64,000 bases of DNA, from positions 46,697 to 110,696 of the forward strand of contig NZ_VJZP01000011.1 in the NCBI RefSeq assembly GCF_007097265.1. Reading direction: 5' to 3'. The notes beneath the pieces were generated by a model. That model had not been told where the DNA came from and did no database searches. It was given only the letters and a program-made list of their open reading frames with translations. Below are positions 1 to 9,910 of the stretch, in pieces (positions within the stretch are counted from its first letter, which is position 1; the number at the start of each line of letters is the position of its first letter). Source of the DNA: Flavobacterium gawalongense (GTDB taxonomy: Bacteria; Bacteroidota; Bacteroidia; Flavobacteriales; Flavobacteriaceae). The translations under genes and the position numbers were made by a program.

Positions 1-2178
1 GTCTATTACTAAAAGACGATTTGTTTTGGCAATACTTTTTACGACATCTTGGTTAACATCAAAAGGCAATAAAGATTGTAAATCGATAATCTCGCAATCA
101 ATACCCACTTCGAGTAATTCTTTGGCTGCTTGTTGTACTAATCTTAAAGTAGAGCCATAAGAAACTAGTGTAATGTCAGTACCTTCTTTCAAAGTTTCGA
201 TAACTCCAATTGGTGTTTTGAATTCGCCATAATTCAACGGCATTTTTTCTTTTAATCGGTAACCATTCAAACATTCGATCACTAAAGCAGGCTCATCACA
301 TTCCAACAAACTATTATAAAAACCAGCTGCCTGAGTCATGTTTCTGGGTACTAGCACATGTATTCCTCTTACGGCATTTATAATCATTCCCATAGGGGAT
401 CCAGAATGCCAGATCCCTTCCAATCGATGACCACGTGTTCTTATGATAAGTGGTGCTTTTTGTTTACCTACCGTACGGTATCTCAATGTTGCCAAATCAT
501 CACTCATGATTTGGATAGCGTACAATAAATAATCTAAATATTGAATCTCGGCAATAGGACGTAAGCCTCTTAATGCCATTCCAATACCTTGACCAATTAT
601 AGTTGCTTCACGAATTCCAACATCGGCAACACGAAGTTCTCCATATTTTTCCTGCATTCCTTCTAAACCTTGGTTTACATCACCAATGTTCCCGGCATCT
701 TCACCAAAAATTAGTGTTTCAGGATGTTTTGTAAAAATAGCATCAAAGTTATCACGCAAAATCATGCGTCCATCGGTATCTTCTTTTGCATTTTCTGAAT
801 ATTCAGGCAACACTTTTTCTACTGAAAATACATTTAAATCCGTTTCCGAAAATAAGTTACTGCTGAATTTTTGTTGGGTTTTATTGGTATACGAAGTGAT
901 CCAAAGAGACAGCTCCTCTTTGCCAGTTTCGTTCATTACTAAACGCAGTACTTTTCGGGCAGTTACAAGAATCTCTTTTTTCAAAGGCGATTTTATACTG
1001 TTCAAATCAGTAATCAATTTTAGTATTCTTTCTTTGTTTTTACTTGTTTCGGCTATTTTTTGCAATAAACTAACAAGCTCTTTTTGTTCTTCAACTATAG
1101 GCTCAATGAAAGCATTCCATGCTGCTTTTTTGGCTTCAAAAACGTCTTTCTTAGCTTGTAAATCAATCGCTTCAATTTCTTCAGGTGATGCAACATTGAT
1201 AGCAATCATCCACAGTTTCATTTGACGCAGGCAATCAAAATCTTTTTCCCATGCCAATCGATTCGAGTCTTTATATCTCTCATGAGATCCTGAACTGGAA
1301 TGTCCTTGCGGTTGCGTCAATTCGTTTACATGAATTAAAACCGGAATGTGTTTTTCACGAGCAATATTGGCGGCTTTTTCATAAGTAGCAACTAAGTCGG
1401 CGTAATCCCAACCTTTTACTTTTAATATTTCAAAACCATTAGTATTACTTTCTCTTTGATATCCTTTTAAAATTTCTGAGATACTTTCTTTGGTTGTTTG
1501 ATGTCTTGCATGAACGGAAATACCATATTCATCATCCCAAACACTCATCACTAAAGGTACTTGTAAAACACCGGCTGCATTTATAGTCTCAAAGAATAAT
1601 CCTTCAGAGGTACTTGCATTTCCTATTGTTCCCCAAGCGATTTCATTACCATCGACAGAAAAATTTGCTGCATTGGTAATTCCTGAAACTTGACGGTATA
1701 TTTTTGATGCTTGCGCTAATCCCAGTAATCGGGGCATTTGTGCAGCCGTAGGAGAAATATCAGCACTTGAATTTTTTTGTTTGGTTAAATCTTTCCAAGT
1801 TCCATCGTCATTCAAACTATGCGTGGCAAAATGCCCGCCCATTTGTCTTCCTGCTGACATAGGTTCTTGTTCAATATCAGTATGTCCATATAAACCGGCA
1901 AAAAATTCTTGTATGGTTAACTGACCAATGGCCATCATAAAAGTTTGATCACGATAGTATCCAGAACGGAAGTCTCCATTCTTGAAAGCTTTTGCCATAG
2001 CTAACTGAGGTACTTCTTTTCCATCGCCAAATATTCCAAATTTAGCCTTTCCAGTCAATACTTCTTTACGTCCTAACAGGCTGCATTCCCTGCTTATTGT
2101 GGCTATTTTGTAGTCACTTAAAACTTCGGTTTTGAAATCTTCAAATGTAAGTGGGGTATTGGTTTTTTCTTTTATCAT
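1..2178 (-). CDS. 2-oxoacid dehydrogenase E1, fused alpha and beta subunits (3' partial)
   Basis: Thiamine-diphosphate-dependent decarboxylase subunit of a branched-chain or general 2-oxoacid dehydrogenase complex, with alpha and beta halves in one chain. 726 codons are visible and the C-terminus runs off the left edge, so roughly the last 70-80 residues (the transketolase C-terminal domain end) are missing. The alpha half shows the TPP-binding region NGNEIAWGTIGNAS..EG and SVWDDEYGIS. The beta half begins near residue 480 with FGEDAGNIGDVNQG and contains GMALRGLRPIAEIQY and the region leading to the C-terminal domain (EIIDLQSLLPFD). The ATG at 2178 gives the usual N-terminus. A TAAATTTG -7 box reads on the minus strand at 2205-2212. 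The fused arrangement is common in Bacteroidota. The exact substrate (branched-chain acids or pyruvate) cannot be told from the sequence. Confidence 0.9.
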   Translation of the reverse strand, partial: MIKEKTNTPLTFEDFKTEVLSDYKIATISRECSLLGRKEVLTGKAKFGIFGDGKEVPQLAMAKAFKNGDFRSGYYRDQTFMMAIGQLTIQEFFAGLYGHTDIEQEPMSAGRQMGGHFATHSLNDDGTWKDLTKQKNSSADISPTAAQMPRLLGLAQASKIYRQVSGITNAANFSVDGNEIAWGTIGNASTSEGLFFETINAAGVLQVPLVMSVWDDEYGISVHARHQTTKESISEILKGYQRESNTNGFEILKVKGWDYADLVATYEKAANIAREKHIPVLIHVNELTQPQGHSSSGSHERYKDSNRLAWEKDFDCLRQMKLWMIAINVASPEEIEAIDLQAKKDVFEAKKAAWNAFIEPIVEEQKELVSLLQKIAETSKNKERILKLITDLNSIKSPLKKEILVTARKVLRLVMNETGKEELSLWITSYTNKTQQKFSSNLFSETDLNVFSVEKVLPEYSENAKEDTDGRMILRDNFDAIFTKHPETLIFGEDAGNIGDVNQGLEGMQEKYGELRVADVGIREATIIGQGIGMALRGLRPIAEIQYLDYLLYAIQIMSDDLATLRYRTVGKQKAPLIIRTRGHRLEGIWHSGSPMGMIINAVRGIHVLVPRNMTQAAGFYNSLLECDEPALVIECLNGYRLKEKMPLNYGEFKTPIGVIETLKEGTDITLVSYGSTLRLVQQAAKELLEVGIDCEIIDLQSLLPFDVNQDVVKSIAKTNRLLVID

Positions 2179-2364
2179 AATTGAAAAGTATAACTTTGTG
2201 CTGCAAATTTAATTAAAAACTAGCTATTTTCATAATTCATTAAAAAAAATATAATTTAATTATTAGTAAATAATATCTAATTAGCATGTGTTATTTTTAG
2301 TAATAGTTATTTTAATAACTATATTATGGAGAATAATGTAATTAATGTTGGTTTTTTTATGAGA

Positions 2365-5193
2365 TTAAAACCATTTTCGATTAAAAAGATTGATTAATGT
2401 TTTTGGAGCGAATGTAACCAGAAACCGTATTTTTTCATTGTAATTATTTTGGGCAATTTCCCATCCATTGTTGGAATAAATTGGAAAATACAATTCGAAA
2501 TAGTCTGTTACTAAATTCAAACGAATTCCGCTATCATATACAAATTTCTCATTTTGGTTTTTATTTTTGATAAGTCCCACATCTCCATATAGTTCCATCC
2601 AATTCCAAATATTAAAACTTCCGTTTAATGTAGTGATCCATTGATTGGCAAAAGGGGTGTCCAGTTTTGATTTAAAACCACCTTCAGCTAATATAAATTG
2701 TTGGCTATAAAAACCCTTGCTTTCAGATCTACCATAATAGTTATAATCAAATAGATAATCGGTTGGGTGGTCTAATGCAAAACTAAAAAAGTCTGAAGCG
2801 GTTTTATTGTATAAAAAGCTACCGGCATATAATCGTAAATTAATCTGAAGATTATTTTCAAATAATTTTCTATATTCGAATTCAGTCGCAATTTTTCCAA
2901 ATTTACCTGATAGTTGTACATCAGACATGAAACTAAAATGATTGGTAACTTCTGTTCTGGTGTTGAAATATTTGGCGTTAAAAACAGAATAATTTTCTGT
3001 TGAATTATCGAGAACAAAAGCACTTTTTTCTCTATTTACCAATACTTGGCGCAGCAGTATTAGCTGTTTTCTATTGTCTCTAAAGCTTTGTTCCCGGATT
3101 CGCAATTGAACCATAGGATTTATTTTTAGATAAGTGGCGTCCGGTGCATAATGAAAGAAAGAGCCACTAGCAGAATATTTTACATTGAACAAAGTACTAT
3201 TTCGGTAGTTTTTATTGACGACAAAAGAAGCAAAACCAGATAGATTATCTGATTTAGTCGAATAGGATGGATTGATATCAAAGGTAAAAGGCTTTTCTAA
3301 AATAGTTTTATTATGAAGCCTTAATCCTGGACTAAGTCCATCATAATAATTATAAGTCAGCGTAGGCACGTATAGAACTTGATTGTAATATGGATCTTCC
3401 AAATCCTTCATAAAGACAAATTTTACCGGACGATTGTTTGGAAAAAAGCCTTCTAATTTTTTCCAGTTATTTCTCAAATTATATTCCGGCACTTCGTTTT
3501 TGTAATTTAAAATAATTTTGTAGGCATTTTTTCTTTCAATTGTAAAAGTACTGTCCATTTCATTGGCATCAAGCCATTTCTTAAAAACCACTTCACCTTT
3601 TTTTACCCCATAAACAGGAATTGGCACCAAAACATTAGTTTTGTTTTTTACGGAAAAAGTAATACTGTCTTTTGTTTTTGAAACGCCCGAAAATTTATAA
3701 TCAATGATTTCACGGGAATCGGTTATCGTTTTAAAGAACCAGTTAATATCTTTATCAGCATTCGATTTCAGTATCCTTTCAAAATCAGTTCTCGAAACTT
3801 GTTTTTCCTTATTTTCAACGTAAAATTGGCGAATACTATTGTTAACAGTCCCATGCTCCAGATAATCGTCTAAAAATCTAAAACTCAATCCAGCTCTATA
3901 TTTACTGGCAATTTGTTCGTTGAATTTTATTAAACTGTTTTTTGGATCTCCAAGCGGTTGGTCCAAGTTTTTCCGGGCCATAAGCATATAAAAATAGCTG
4001 TATTGCTCATTAAAATTTAAATTGGTTAAGTTATAGCTTTTCAATAATCGAAGTTTAGAAACACTACCAAACATTTTCGTATTTGGATGATTTTCATCAA
4101 TATATTTCATCATGGCATAAACCTGGATTCCATCATAAATCCAGTTGTCTTTTCTTGGATCTAAACGCAAACTAGTCTTTAAATACGAGTTCAAATAGGT
4201 TTTCAAAAATTTAATCTCAAATATAAATTCATCCGAAAAGGGACTTAAAAATGAAGGCAATTGATTCAATCCATAAAAAGGATTTCTCTCATAATCAGTT
4301 TGGGAAACTATTATTTTTTCATGTGGATATTTGCCAACAAGCGTATTTACATAATTCATCACACGATCCACAATAACTGCTTTTTGAATAGCACTTATTT
4401 TATTTTCTTTGAGATTAGTCAGTACTTCGTTAGCATTATTTTTAAAACTGATGAAACCAGATTTTGCTTCTACAAAAAGACTAAAATCAGTTCGGTTATT
4501 TCCAGACAATTTATAGCTTGAAAAAGTTTCAGTCTTGTTTGGCAAACTACTATTTAAATCCGAAATGATTTCTAAAGTTGCAGGAATTTTCAGGTCAATG
4601 TCAAAATTAGAAACCGCATTGGTAATATCATCCAAATTATTGTTGCTGTATCGAATAAAATTATGATTTTCATAACGAGCGGGGGTAAGGAACCAGTTTT
4701 TAAGGTTCATTTCACCGTTATTATTATACCCATATTTGGTGAATTTATCACTGGGAATTTTAGAAATATAGGTAAGATGTAAAGTTGTTTTCTGATTTGG
4801 AAGTAATTTGTCTCTTAATTTAACTTCAATATAATCTGGATTTTTCTCTGTTCTTTCCCACGAAAGAAATAATTGATTAGCATCAATAATGGTTAAATTA
4901 TTCGTACTTCCTCGTTCTTCTTCTTTTGCTAGATGGAAACCTCTATAAAATTCATCCGAAAAACGTTTGGCTAAAGGTGTGTTTTTATCAGAATAGGCGT
5001 TGTTCCAATCATTCAAAACTATGGAAGTCAACGTATCGTCTGATTGATTAAAAAAAGTAATTTCTTGCTGGATATTCAATGTTTTACTCTCTGAATTCAA
5101 TTCAACAATCATTTTAGAATGATGTTGTGCATATTGTTTTATCGATGTTAATAAAACAAGAACATAAAATGCAATTTTAAAGAATGATTTCAA
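2365..5193 (-). CDS. M1-like (gluzincin-fold) outer-membrane protein lacking HExxH
   Basis: A 942-residue exported protein. A hydrophobic signal peptide (residues 1-22, ending near KQYAQ) is followed by a beta-rich N-terminal region and a helical region like that of M1 aminopeptidases. The stretch RKDNWIYDGIQVYAMMKYID (residues 344-363) lines up with the M1 segment WLNEGFAxY, but with Asp where the zinc-ligand Glu should be, and no HExxH occurs upstream of it. From about residue 600 the sequence alternates aromatic beta strands and ends in NLFNRKWF, like an outer-membrane barrel. It is therefore probably a non-catalytic or altered member of the family. The role is unknown; it may be a surface scaffold or binding protein. 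It is a single transcription unit, with about 114 bp separating it from the LOG-family gene upstream. Confidence 0.7.
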   Translation of the reverse strand: MKSFFKIAFYVLVLLTSIKQYAQHHSKMIVELNSESKTLNIQQEITFFNQSDDTLTSIVLNDWNNAYSDKNTPLAKRFSDEFYRGFHLAKEEERGSTNNLTIIDANQLFLSWERTEKNPDYIEVKLRDKLLPNQKTTLHLTYISKIPSDKFTKYGYNNNGEMNLKNWFLTPARYENHNFIRYSNNNLDDITNAVSNFDIDLKIPATLEIISDLNSSLPNKTETFSSYKLSGNNRTDFSLFVEAKSGFISFKNNANEVLTNLKENKISAIQKAVIVDRVMNYVNTLVGKYPHEKIIVSQTDYERNPFYGLNQLPSFLSPFSDEFIFEIKFLKTYLNSYLKTSLRLDPRKDNWIYDGIQVYAMMKYIDENHPNTKMFGSVSKLRLLKSYNLTNLNFNEQYSYFYMLMARKNLDQPLGDPKNSLIKFNEQIASKYRAGLSFRFLDDYLEHGTVNNSIRQFYVENKEKQVSRTDFERILKSNADKDINWFFKTITDSREIIDYKFSGVSKTKDSITFSVKNKTNVLVPIPVYGVKKGEVVFKKWLDANEMDSTFTIERKNAYKIILNYKNEVPEYNLRNNWKKLEGFFPNNRPVKFVFMKDLEDPYYNQVLYVPTLTYNYYDGLSPGLRLHNKTILEKPFTFDINPSYSTKSDNLSGFASFVVNKNYRNSTLFNVKYSASGSFFHYAPDATYLKINPMVQLRIREQSFRDNRKQLILLRQVLVNREKSAFVLDNSTENYSVFNAKYFNTRTEVTNHFSFMSDVQLSGKFGKIATEFEYRKLFENNLQINLRLYAGSFLYNKTASDFFSFALDHPTDYLFDYNYYGRSESKGFYSQQFILAEGGFKSKLDTPFANQWITTLNGSFNIWNWMELYGDVGLIKNKNQNEKFVYDSGIRLNLVTDYFELYFPIYSNNGWEIAQNNYNEKIRFLVTFAPKTLINLFNRKWF

Positions 5194-5280
5194 GTGTTGG
5201 CATTAAAATTATAAAAAATAAATATACTTATTATTAGACTAAAATGGAATAAAACTATCTTAAAAATTAGCTAAAAAAAG

Positions 5281-5303
5281 AAAGCTGTTGGTTAGACAGC
5301 TTT
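5281..5303 (-). terminator. Hairpin terminator after the LOG-family gene
   Basis: An 8-bp stem, AAAGCTGT / ACAGCTTT (5281-5288 with 5296-5303), has an A-rich tract on its left that becomes a U-tract on the minus strand. It sits 5 bp past the stop of the LOG-family gene at 5308. Confidence 0.75.
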
Positions 5304-5307
5304 TTAA

Positions 5308-6036
5308 TTAAAAATTTGGAGTTAAATCATATTTTTTATAGAATTTATCTAACACATCAACCACTTCATCTTCAGTATCTACAATTTTGAATAAATTCAT
5401 ATCTTCGGCACTTACCGTGTGTTCCTTTTCTATTAAAACTGTTTTTATCCATTCAATTAATCCTGCCCAAAAGCTGGTTCCAACAAGTATTATAGGGAAT
5501 CGTGCAATTTTTTTTGTTTGAATTAAGGTCATCGCTTCAAACATTTCATCCAAAGTGCCAAAACCGCCCGGCATTACAACAAATCCTTGGGAATATTTTA
5601 CAAACATTACTTTGCGAACAAAGAAATAATCAAAATTCAGGTTTTTATCGTTGTCAATATACGGGTTAAAATGTTGTTCAAAAGGCAGTTCAATATTCAA
5701 TCCCACAGAGGTTCCTCCGCCAAGATGTGCGCCTTTATTTCCCGCTTCCATAATTCCTGGACCGCCACCAGTAATCACGCCATAACCGGCTTTACTTATT
5801 TTATAGGCAATTTTTTCGGCAAGCAAATAATATTTATCTTCCGGTTTTGTTCTTGCCGAACCAAAAATGGTAACACACGGGCCAATGCGTCCCATACTTT
5901 CATAGCCATTTACAAATTCGGCCATGATTTTAAAAATCGCCCAACTGTCATTGGTTCTTATTTCGTTCCAGGTCTTTCTTTTCAGTCTGTCTTGGATCAC
6001 TTTATCCTCGTCATTATCAAAATCTTCTAATCTCAT
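5308..6036 (-). CDS. LOG-family (TIGR00730) nucleotide phosphoribohydrolase-like protein
   Basis: A 242-residue cytosolic Rossmann-fold protein of the LOG family, once annotated as lysine decarboxylase. Characterised members release ribose-5-phosphate from cytokinin riboside monophosphates or purify the nucleotide pool. The two family motifs are intact: GGGPGIMEAGNKGA (near residue 89) and PGGFGTLDE (near residue 156). The 50-residue charged N-terminal extension is usual in Bacteroidota members. It is transcribed alone with its own downstream terminator. The true substrate in this organism is unknown. Confidence 0.85.
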   Translation of the reverse strand: MRLEDFDNDEDKVIQDRLKRKTWNEIRTNDSWAIFKIMAEFVNGYESMGRIGPCVTIFGSARTKPEDKYYLLAEKIAYKISKAGYGVITGGGPGIMEAGNKGAHLGGGTSVGLNIELPFEQHFNPYIDNDKNLNFDYFFVRKVMFVKYSQGFVVMPGGFGTLDEMFEAMTLIQTKKIARFPIILVGTSFWAGLIEWIKTVLIEKEHTVSAEDMNLFKIVDTEDEVVDVLDKFYKKYDLTPNF

Positions 6037-6041
6037 TTTCT

Positions 6042-6165
6042 TTTATTTTTTATCTTGAGCGAAGTCGAAAGATGGAGCTATTTCCAGCTATTCGTTTCAA
6101 TCTTATGAGCCGAACCCCGGCTCATAAGGATTTTCACTACTATCTGGGCTAGGGCATCCGTTTTC
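6042..6165. repeat. GC-rich intergenic stretch with hairpin and TTGAGCGAAGTCGAAAG motif
   Basis: Next to the start of the LOG-family gene lies TTGAGCGAAGTCGAAAG (about 6053-6070), close in sequence to CCTGAGCGCAGTCGAAGG near 13460. It is followed by a perfect 11-bp stem CTTATGAGCCG / CGGCTCATAAG (6102-6112 with 6118-6128) and a GC-richer tail. Composition differs from the flanking AT-rich DNA. I take it as a dispersed intergenic repeat, by inference; copy number needs the whole genome. Confidence 0.5.
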
Positions 6166-6210
6166 AATTCAACTTTTTGTTTTTAAAATTAATCTTTGTT
6201 AAAGACATTT

Positions 6211-6310
6211 TTACTAAGATAACTCTTTTTTCAAAAACTGTGATGATAGCTCTTGTTATTTTTAACGATTTTTTCTGGAGTTCCTTCCAATAGAAGTTGT
6301 CCCTCTGTTT
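6211..6310 (-). pseudogene. Remnant of the 3' end of a second uvrA
   Basis: On the minus strand this 100-bp piece encodes GQLLLEGTPEKIVKNNKSYHHSF. The intact UvrA C-terminus at 6962-7060 reads [30 protein letters not shown] 1-base deletion relative to intact uvrA brings in a TGA and leaves the last residues (LKKEL) out of frame. The homology stops at the inverted repeat starting at 6311. Because the two copies differ at many bases, this looks like the leftover of a divergent uvrA paralogue rather than a recent duplication. Confidence 0.7.
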
Positions 6311-6350
6311 TTCCCCTCCTTTGGAGGGGTGCCCGGAGGGCGGGGTGGTT
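6311..6350 (+). repeat. Left 40-bp inverted repeat of the DUF559 element
   Basis: The 40-bp GC-rich unit matches the reverse complement of 6921-6960 at 38 of 40 positions. Each copy holds two small palindromes, CCCCTCC/GGAGGGG and GCCC/GGGC, so it can fold into two adjacent hairpins as REP sequences do. It abuts the uvrA remnant. Confidence 0.85.
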
Positions 6351-6366
6351 TTATTGTCGAAAATTT

Positions 6367-6807
6367 TCAGATATTGGTCGCTTTATTTCCAAATTCTACA
6401 ACAATATATTTCTCTAGCTCCATCATCACATTATTCAAATCATGTTTTACCCTTAAATCAGAGATTCTATAAACCTTTAATCCTAAAGAAAGGAGATAAT
6501 CTTCTCTTTTTTGGTCGTACTCTTCTTTGTTATCATGGCTTGAACCGTCAATTTCGACTACCAATCCTAAGGCTTTTACATAAAAATCTACGATAAAATT
6601 GCCTATGATTCTTTGTCTGTCAAAATCTATTTTCCAGAATATCCCTTTGTGTACTTGCAACCAAAAAATGACTTCTGATAGCACACCTGCTTTACGCAAT
6701 GCTCGAGATCTAGCTTTTAGTTTTATGTTGTAGGGTAAGTTTTCGATGAAATTTCTATAAATAGGCTGTGTGTTTATATAAGCCGTTATTTCGCCATTGT
6801 TTTCCAT
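6367..6807 (-). CDS. DUF559 (Vsr-like) endonuclease-domain protein
   Basis: A 146-residue protein of the DUF559 family, a fold related to very-short-patch-repair (Vsr) and other PD-(D/E)XK-type nucleases. Visible core: KARSRALRKAGVLSEVIFWLQV (residues 31-52), then the nuclease centre IIGNFIVDFYVKALGLVVEIDGSSH, with candidate catalytic Asp and Glu in VDFY and VEIDG, and KREDYLLSLGLKVYRISD. The gene is bracketed by near-identical 40-bp inverted repeats (6311-6350 and 6921-6960), with a degenerate third copy just upstream of its start (6823-6866). This suggests that gene and repeats form one dispersed unit. Activity and target are not shown. Confidence 0.8.
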   Translation of the reverse strand: MENNGEITAYINTQPIYRNFIENLPYNIKLKARSRALRKAGVLSEVIFWLQVHKGIFWKIDFDRQRIIGNFIVDFYVKALGLVVEIDGSSHDNKEEYDQKREDYLLSLGLKVYRISDLRVKHDLNNVMMELEKYIVVEFGNKATNI

Positions 6808-6822
6808 ACGATTTGCTTTTTA

Positions 6823-6866
6823 TTCCTCTCCTTTGGATGTGTTGTCATTTATGGTGGGGTGGTTTT
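6823..6866 (+). repeat. Degenerate third copy of the DUF559-associated repeat
   Basis: TTCCTCTCCTTTGGATGTG and, after a few changed bases, GGTGGGGTGGTTTTT follow the same order as the left repeat at 6311 and lie in the same orientation. The inner GCCC/GGGC hairpin is lost. It lies between the DUF559 start codon and the right-hand repeat. Confidence 0.6.
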
Positions 6867-6920
6867 TAGGATTGAATTTACAAAAAAATGTCAATTGTAG
6901 CGAAAATGAAAGTAAATAAA

Positions 6921-6960
6921 AACCACCCCGCCCTTCGGGCACCCCTCCAGAGGAGGGGAA
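6921..6960 (-). repeat. Right 40-bp inverted repeat of the DUF559 element
   Basis: Reverse complement of the left repeat with two mismatches. It ends immediately before the uvrA stop codon, so it may also act as a hairpin terminator for uvrA. Confidence 0.85.
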
Positions 6961-6961
6961 T

Positions 6962-9823
6962 TTAAGCCAACTCTTTTTTCAAAAACTGCGCAGTATAGCT
7001 TTTTTTATTTTTCACAATTTCTTCAGGAGTTCCTTTAGCAACGAGTTGTCCGCCGCCTTTTCCACCTTCAGGACCGATGTCTATAATGTAATCGGCCAGT
7101 TTAATCACGTCCATATTGTGCTCGATAATCAAAATCGTATTTCCTTTATCAACCAGTTTATTGATGACTTCCATCAACACCCGTATGTCTTCAAAATGCA
7201 ATCCTGTTGTGGGTTCATCCAGAATATAAAACGTGTTTCCGGTATCTTTTTTAGACAATTCACCCGCCAGTTTGATACGTTGTGCTTCACCACCGGAAAG
7301 CGTTGTGCTTTGTTGTCCAAGCGTAATATAGCCCAAACCAACATCCTGAATCGTTTTTACTTTTCTATAAATCTTCGGAATCATTTCAAAAAATGGAACT
7401 GCTTCATCTACCGTCATATTCAACACATCCGAAATGGATTTTCCTTTATATCGAATCTCCAATGTTTCTCTGTTAAAACGTTTTCCTTGGCAAGTTTCAC
7501 ATTCCACATACACATCTGGTAAAAAGTTCATCTCAATCGTTCGCACACCCGATCCTTCACAGGTTTCACAGCGTCCGCCTTTCACATTAAAACTAAATCG
7601 ACCCGCTTTATATCCCCGAATCATACTTTCAGATGTCATCGTAAACAGATTTCTGATTTCGGTAAAAACTTCGGTGTATGTTGCAGGATTACTTCTTGGC
7701 GTTCTACCAATAGGGCTTTGGTCAATATCAATCACTTTATCGATATGTTCCAATCCTTCAATTTTTTTATACGGCTGTGGTTTTTTGACGCCATTAAAAT
7801 AATACGCATTCAAAATAGGGTAGAGCGTCTCATTAATCAAAGTTGATTTTCCACTTCCCGAAACTCCGGTCACGCAAATCATTTTACCCAAAGGCAATTC
7901 TATCGAAACATTTTTCAGGTTATTTCCTGTTGCCCCCGTCAATTTTAAGAATTTTCCATTTCCTTCACGACGTTTTTCCGGAACTTCAATTTTCATTTCG
8001 CCATTCATGTACATCGCCGTTATGGTATGATGTTTCAGGATTTCGGCAGGCGTTCCTTTGCTGATGATTTCACCTCCGTATTTTCCTGCTTTTGGGCCAA
8101 TATCAATCACATAATCGGCACGTTCAATCATGTCTTTATCGTGTTCCACTACAATTACTGAATTTCCAATATCTCGTAATTGTTCGAGAGAATGAATCAA
8201 TTTATCATTGTCTCTTTGGTGTAAACCAATACTCGGCTCATCCAGAATATATAAAACACCAACGAGTTGCGAACCAATTTGAGTAGCCAAACGAATACGT
8301 TGTGCTTCTCCGCCGGAAAGTGATTTGGAGCTTCGGCTTAAAGCCAAATAATCCAAACCTACATTCATCAAAAAGTTCAATCGATCCTTAATCTCTTTGA
8401 TTACTTCAGTAGCGATACGCTTTTGTTTATCAGACAGATGGTTCTCTAAATCCAGAAACCAAGCTGTCAAATCTGAAATATCCATATCGCATAATTCGGC
8501 AATATTTTTTTCATTGATTTTAAAGAACATCGCTTCTTTTTTCAAACGGGAACCTTCGCAAACAGGGCATTTTATTTCGTCCATAAATTCCTTTGCCCAA
8601 CGTTTTATAGTTGTAGAACCACTTTCGTCATGTTGGTTTTTTATGAAATGTGAAATCCCTTCAAAATCAATTTTGTATTCTCGTGCAACGCCTAAATCTT
8701 TGGAGTTGATGGTGAATTTTTCTTTTCCGCCATTCAAAATCATTTCCATCGCTTCCTCTGGAATGGTTTCCACGGCATCCGTCAATTTAAAACCATATTT
8801 TTCTCCTATGATTTCCAATTGTTTAAAAATCCAAGAGGATTTGTATTCTCCCAAAGGAGCAAAACCGCCATTTTTTATGGACAATTTCGGGTTTGGAATA
8901 ATCTTTTTTGTATTGATTTCGTTCACAGTTCCTAAACCATTACAATGATCACAAGCGCCTTTTGGGGAATTAAAAGAAAATAAATTCGGTTCGGGATTTT
9001 GATAGGAAATTCCGGTACTTGGACACATCAGATTTCTGCTAAAAAACCGTACTTCATTTGAATCTTGGTCCAAAACCATCAACACATTCTCCCCGTGATG
9101 CATAGCAGTATTGATGCTTTCACTTAGTCGTTTTTCATTTTGCTTCGCCAGTTCGTCCTTTGTCCTCGGGTCAGGAGTATTTTCAATCACCATTCTATCC
9201 ACAACAATTTCTATATCGTGCGTTTTATAACGGTCTAATTTCATTCCTAAAGTAATGTCCAGCACTTCGCCATTCACTCGAACCTTAAGAAAACCCTGCT
9301 TGGCTATTTGTTGGAAAAGCTCGGCATAATGCCCTTTTCTAGCTCTAATAACAGGAGCTAAAATATTGATGCGTTTTCCTGTAAAATCTTGAATAATCAA
9401 ATCCTTTATTTGCTCATCATTATAACTCACCATTTTTTCGCCTGTATTGTAGCTGTACGCATCGGCACCACGAGCGTAAAGCAAGCGCAGGAAATCATAA
9501 ATCTCAGTAATTGTTCCTACGGTTGAACGCGGACTTTTACTGGTCGTTTTTTGTTCAATGGCAATTACTGGCGAAAGTCCGTCAATTTTATCCACATCAG
9601 GGCGTTCTAGACCACCCAGAAATTGACGCGCATAAGCAGAAAAAGTTTCTACATAACGGCGTTGCCCTTCGGCATAAATGGTATCGAAAGCTAAGGAGGA
9701 TTTCCCAGAACCCGAAAGACCGGTAATTACGACCAGTTTTTCACGAGGAATGGAAATATCTATGTTTTTTAGATTGTGAACGCGAGCGCCTTGAACTTCA
9801 ATGGTATTGTCTTTGTCTAACAT
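6962..9823 (-). CDS. uvrA: Excinuclease ABC subunit UvrA
   Basis: The 953-residue ATPase that scans DNA for bulky lesions and loads UvrB in nucleotide excision repair. It has two ABC modules: Walker [10 protein letters not shown] near residue 34 and GVSGSGKST near residue 640, each with its signature ([13 protein letters not shown] and [13 protein letters not shown]). Zinc-binding CxxC pairs are present ([30 protein letters not shown]). The length is full for the family. A TAACTTTG -7 box lies on the minus strand at 9840-9847. It is monocistronic; the inverted repeat begins right after the stop. Confidence 0.98.
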   Translation of the reverse strand: MLDKDNTIEVQGARVHNLKNIDISIPREKLVVITGLSGSGKSSLAFDTIYAEGQRRYVETFSAYARQFLGGLERPDVDKIDGLSPVIAIEQKTTSKSPRSTVGTITEIYDFLRLLYARGADAYSYNTGEKMVSYNDEQIKDLIIQDFTGKRINILAPVIRARKGHYAELFQQIAKQGFLKVRVNGEVLDITLGMKLDRYKTHDIEIVVDRMVIENTPDPRTKDELAKQNEKRLSESINTAMHHGENVLMVLDQDSNEVRFFSRNLMCPSTGISYQNPEPNLFSFNSPKGACDHCNGLGTVNEINTKKIIPNPKLSIKNGGFAPLGEYKSSWIFKQLEIIGEKYGFKLTDAVETIPEEAMEMILNGGKEKFTINSKDLGVAREYKIDFEGISHFIKNQHDESGSTTIKRWAKEFMDEIKCPVCEGSRLKKEAMFFKINEKNIAELCDMDISDLTAWFLDLENHLSDKQKRIATEVIKEIKDRLNFLMNVGLDYLALSRSSKSLSGGEAQRIRLATQIGSQLVGVLYILDEPSIGLHQRDNDKLIHSLEQLRDIGNSVIVVEHDKDMIERADYVIDIGPKAGKYGGEIISKGTPAEILKHHTITAMYMNGEMKIEVPEKRREGNGKFLKLTGATGNNLKNVSIELPLGKMICVTGVSGSGKSTLINETLYPILNAYYFNGVKKPQPYKKIEGLEHIDKVIDIDQSPIGRTPRSNPATYTEVFTEIRNLFTMTSESMIRGYKAGRFSFNVKGGRCETCEGSGVRTIEMNFLPDVYVECETCQGKRFNRETLEIRYKGKSISDVLNMTVDEAVPFFEMIPKIYRKVKTIQDVGLGYITLGQQSTTLSGGEAQRIKLAGELSKKDTGNTFYILDEPTTGLHFEDIRVLMEVINKLVDKGNTILIIEHNMDVIKLADYIIDIGPEGGKGGGQLVAKGTPEEIVKNKKSYTAQFLKKELA

Positions 9824-9839
9824 AATTTTTGCAAAAAAG

Positions 9840-9847
9840 CAAAGTTA
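9840..9847 (-). promoter_or_regulatory. -7 box of uvrA promoter (TAACTTTG)
   Basis: Matches the Bacteroidota TAnnTTTG element 17 bp upstream of the uvrA start. No clear -33 TTG at the standard spacing. Confidence 0.55.
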
Positions 9848-9910
9848 CCATTTTGATTTATTCTTTCGATAGAACAGTTTAGAAGTTTATGTTAAAATGG
9901 GATATAAAAA

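Noticed and set aside
686..1225. A 179-codon plus-strand ORF
   Set aside because: It is antisense to the fused E1 gene, with a composition typical of a shadow frame.
6297..6596. A 99-codon plus-strand ORF
   Set aside because: It is antisense to the DUF559 gene and runs through the inverted repeat.
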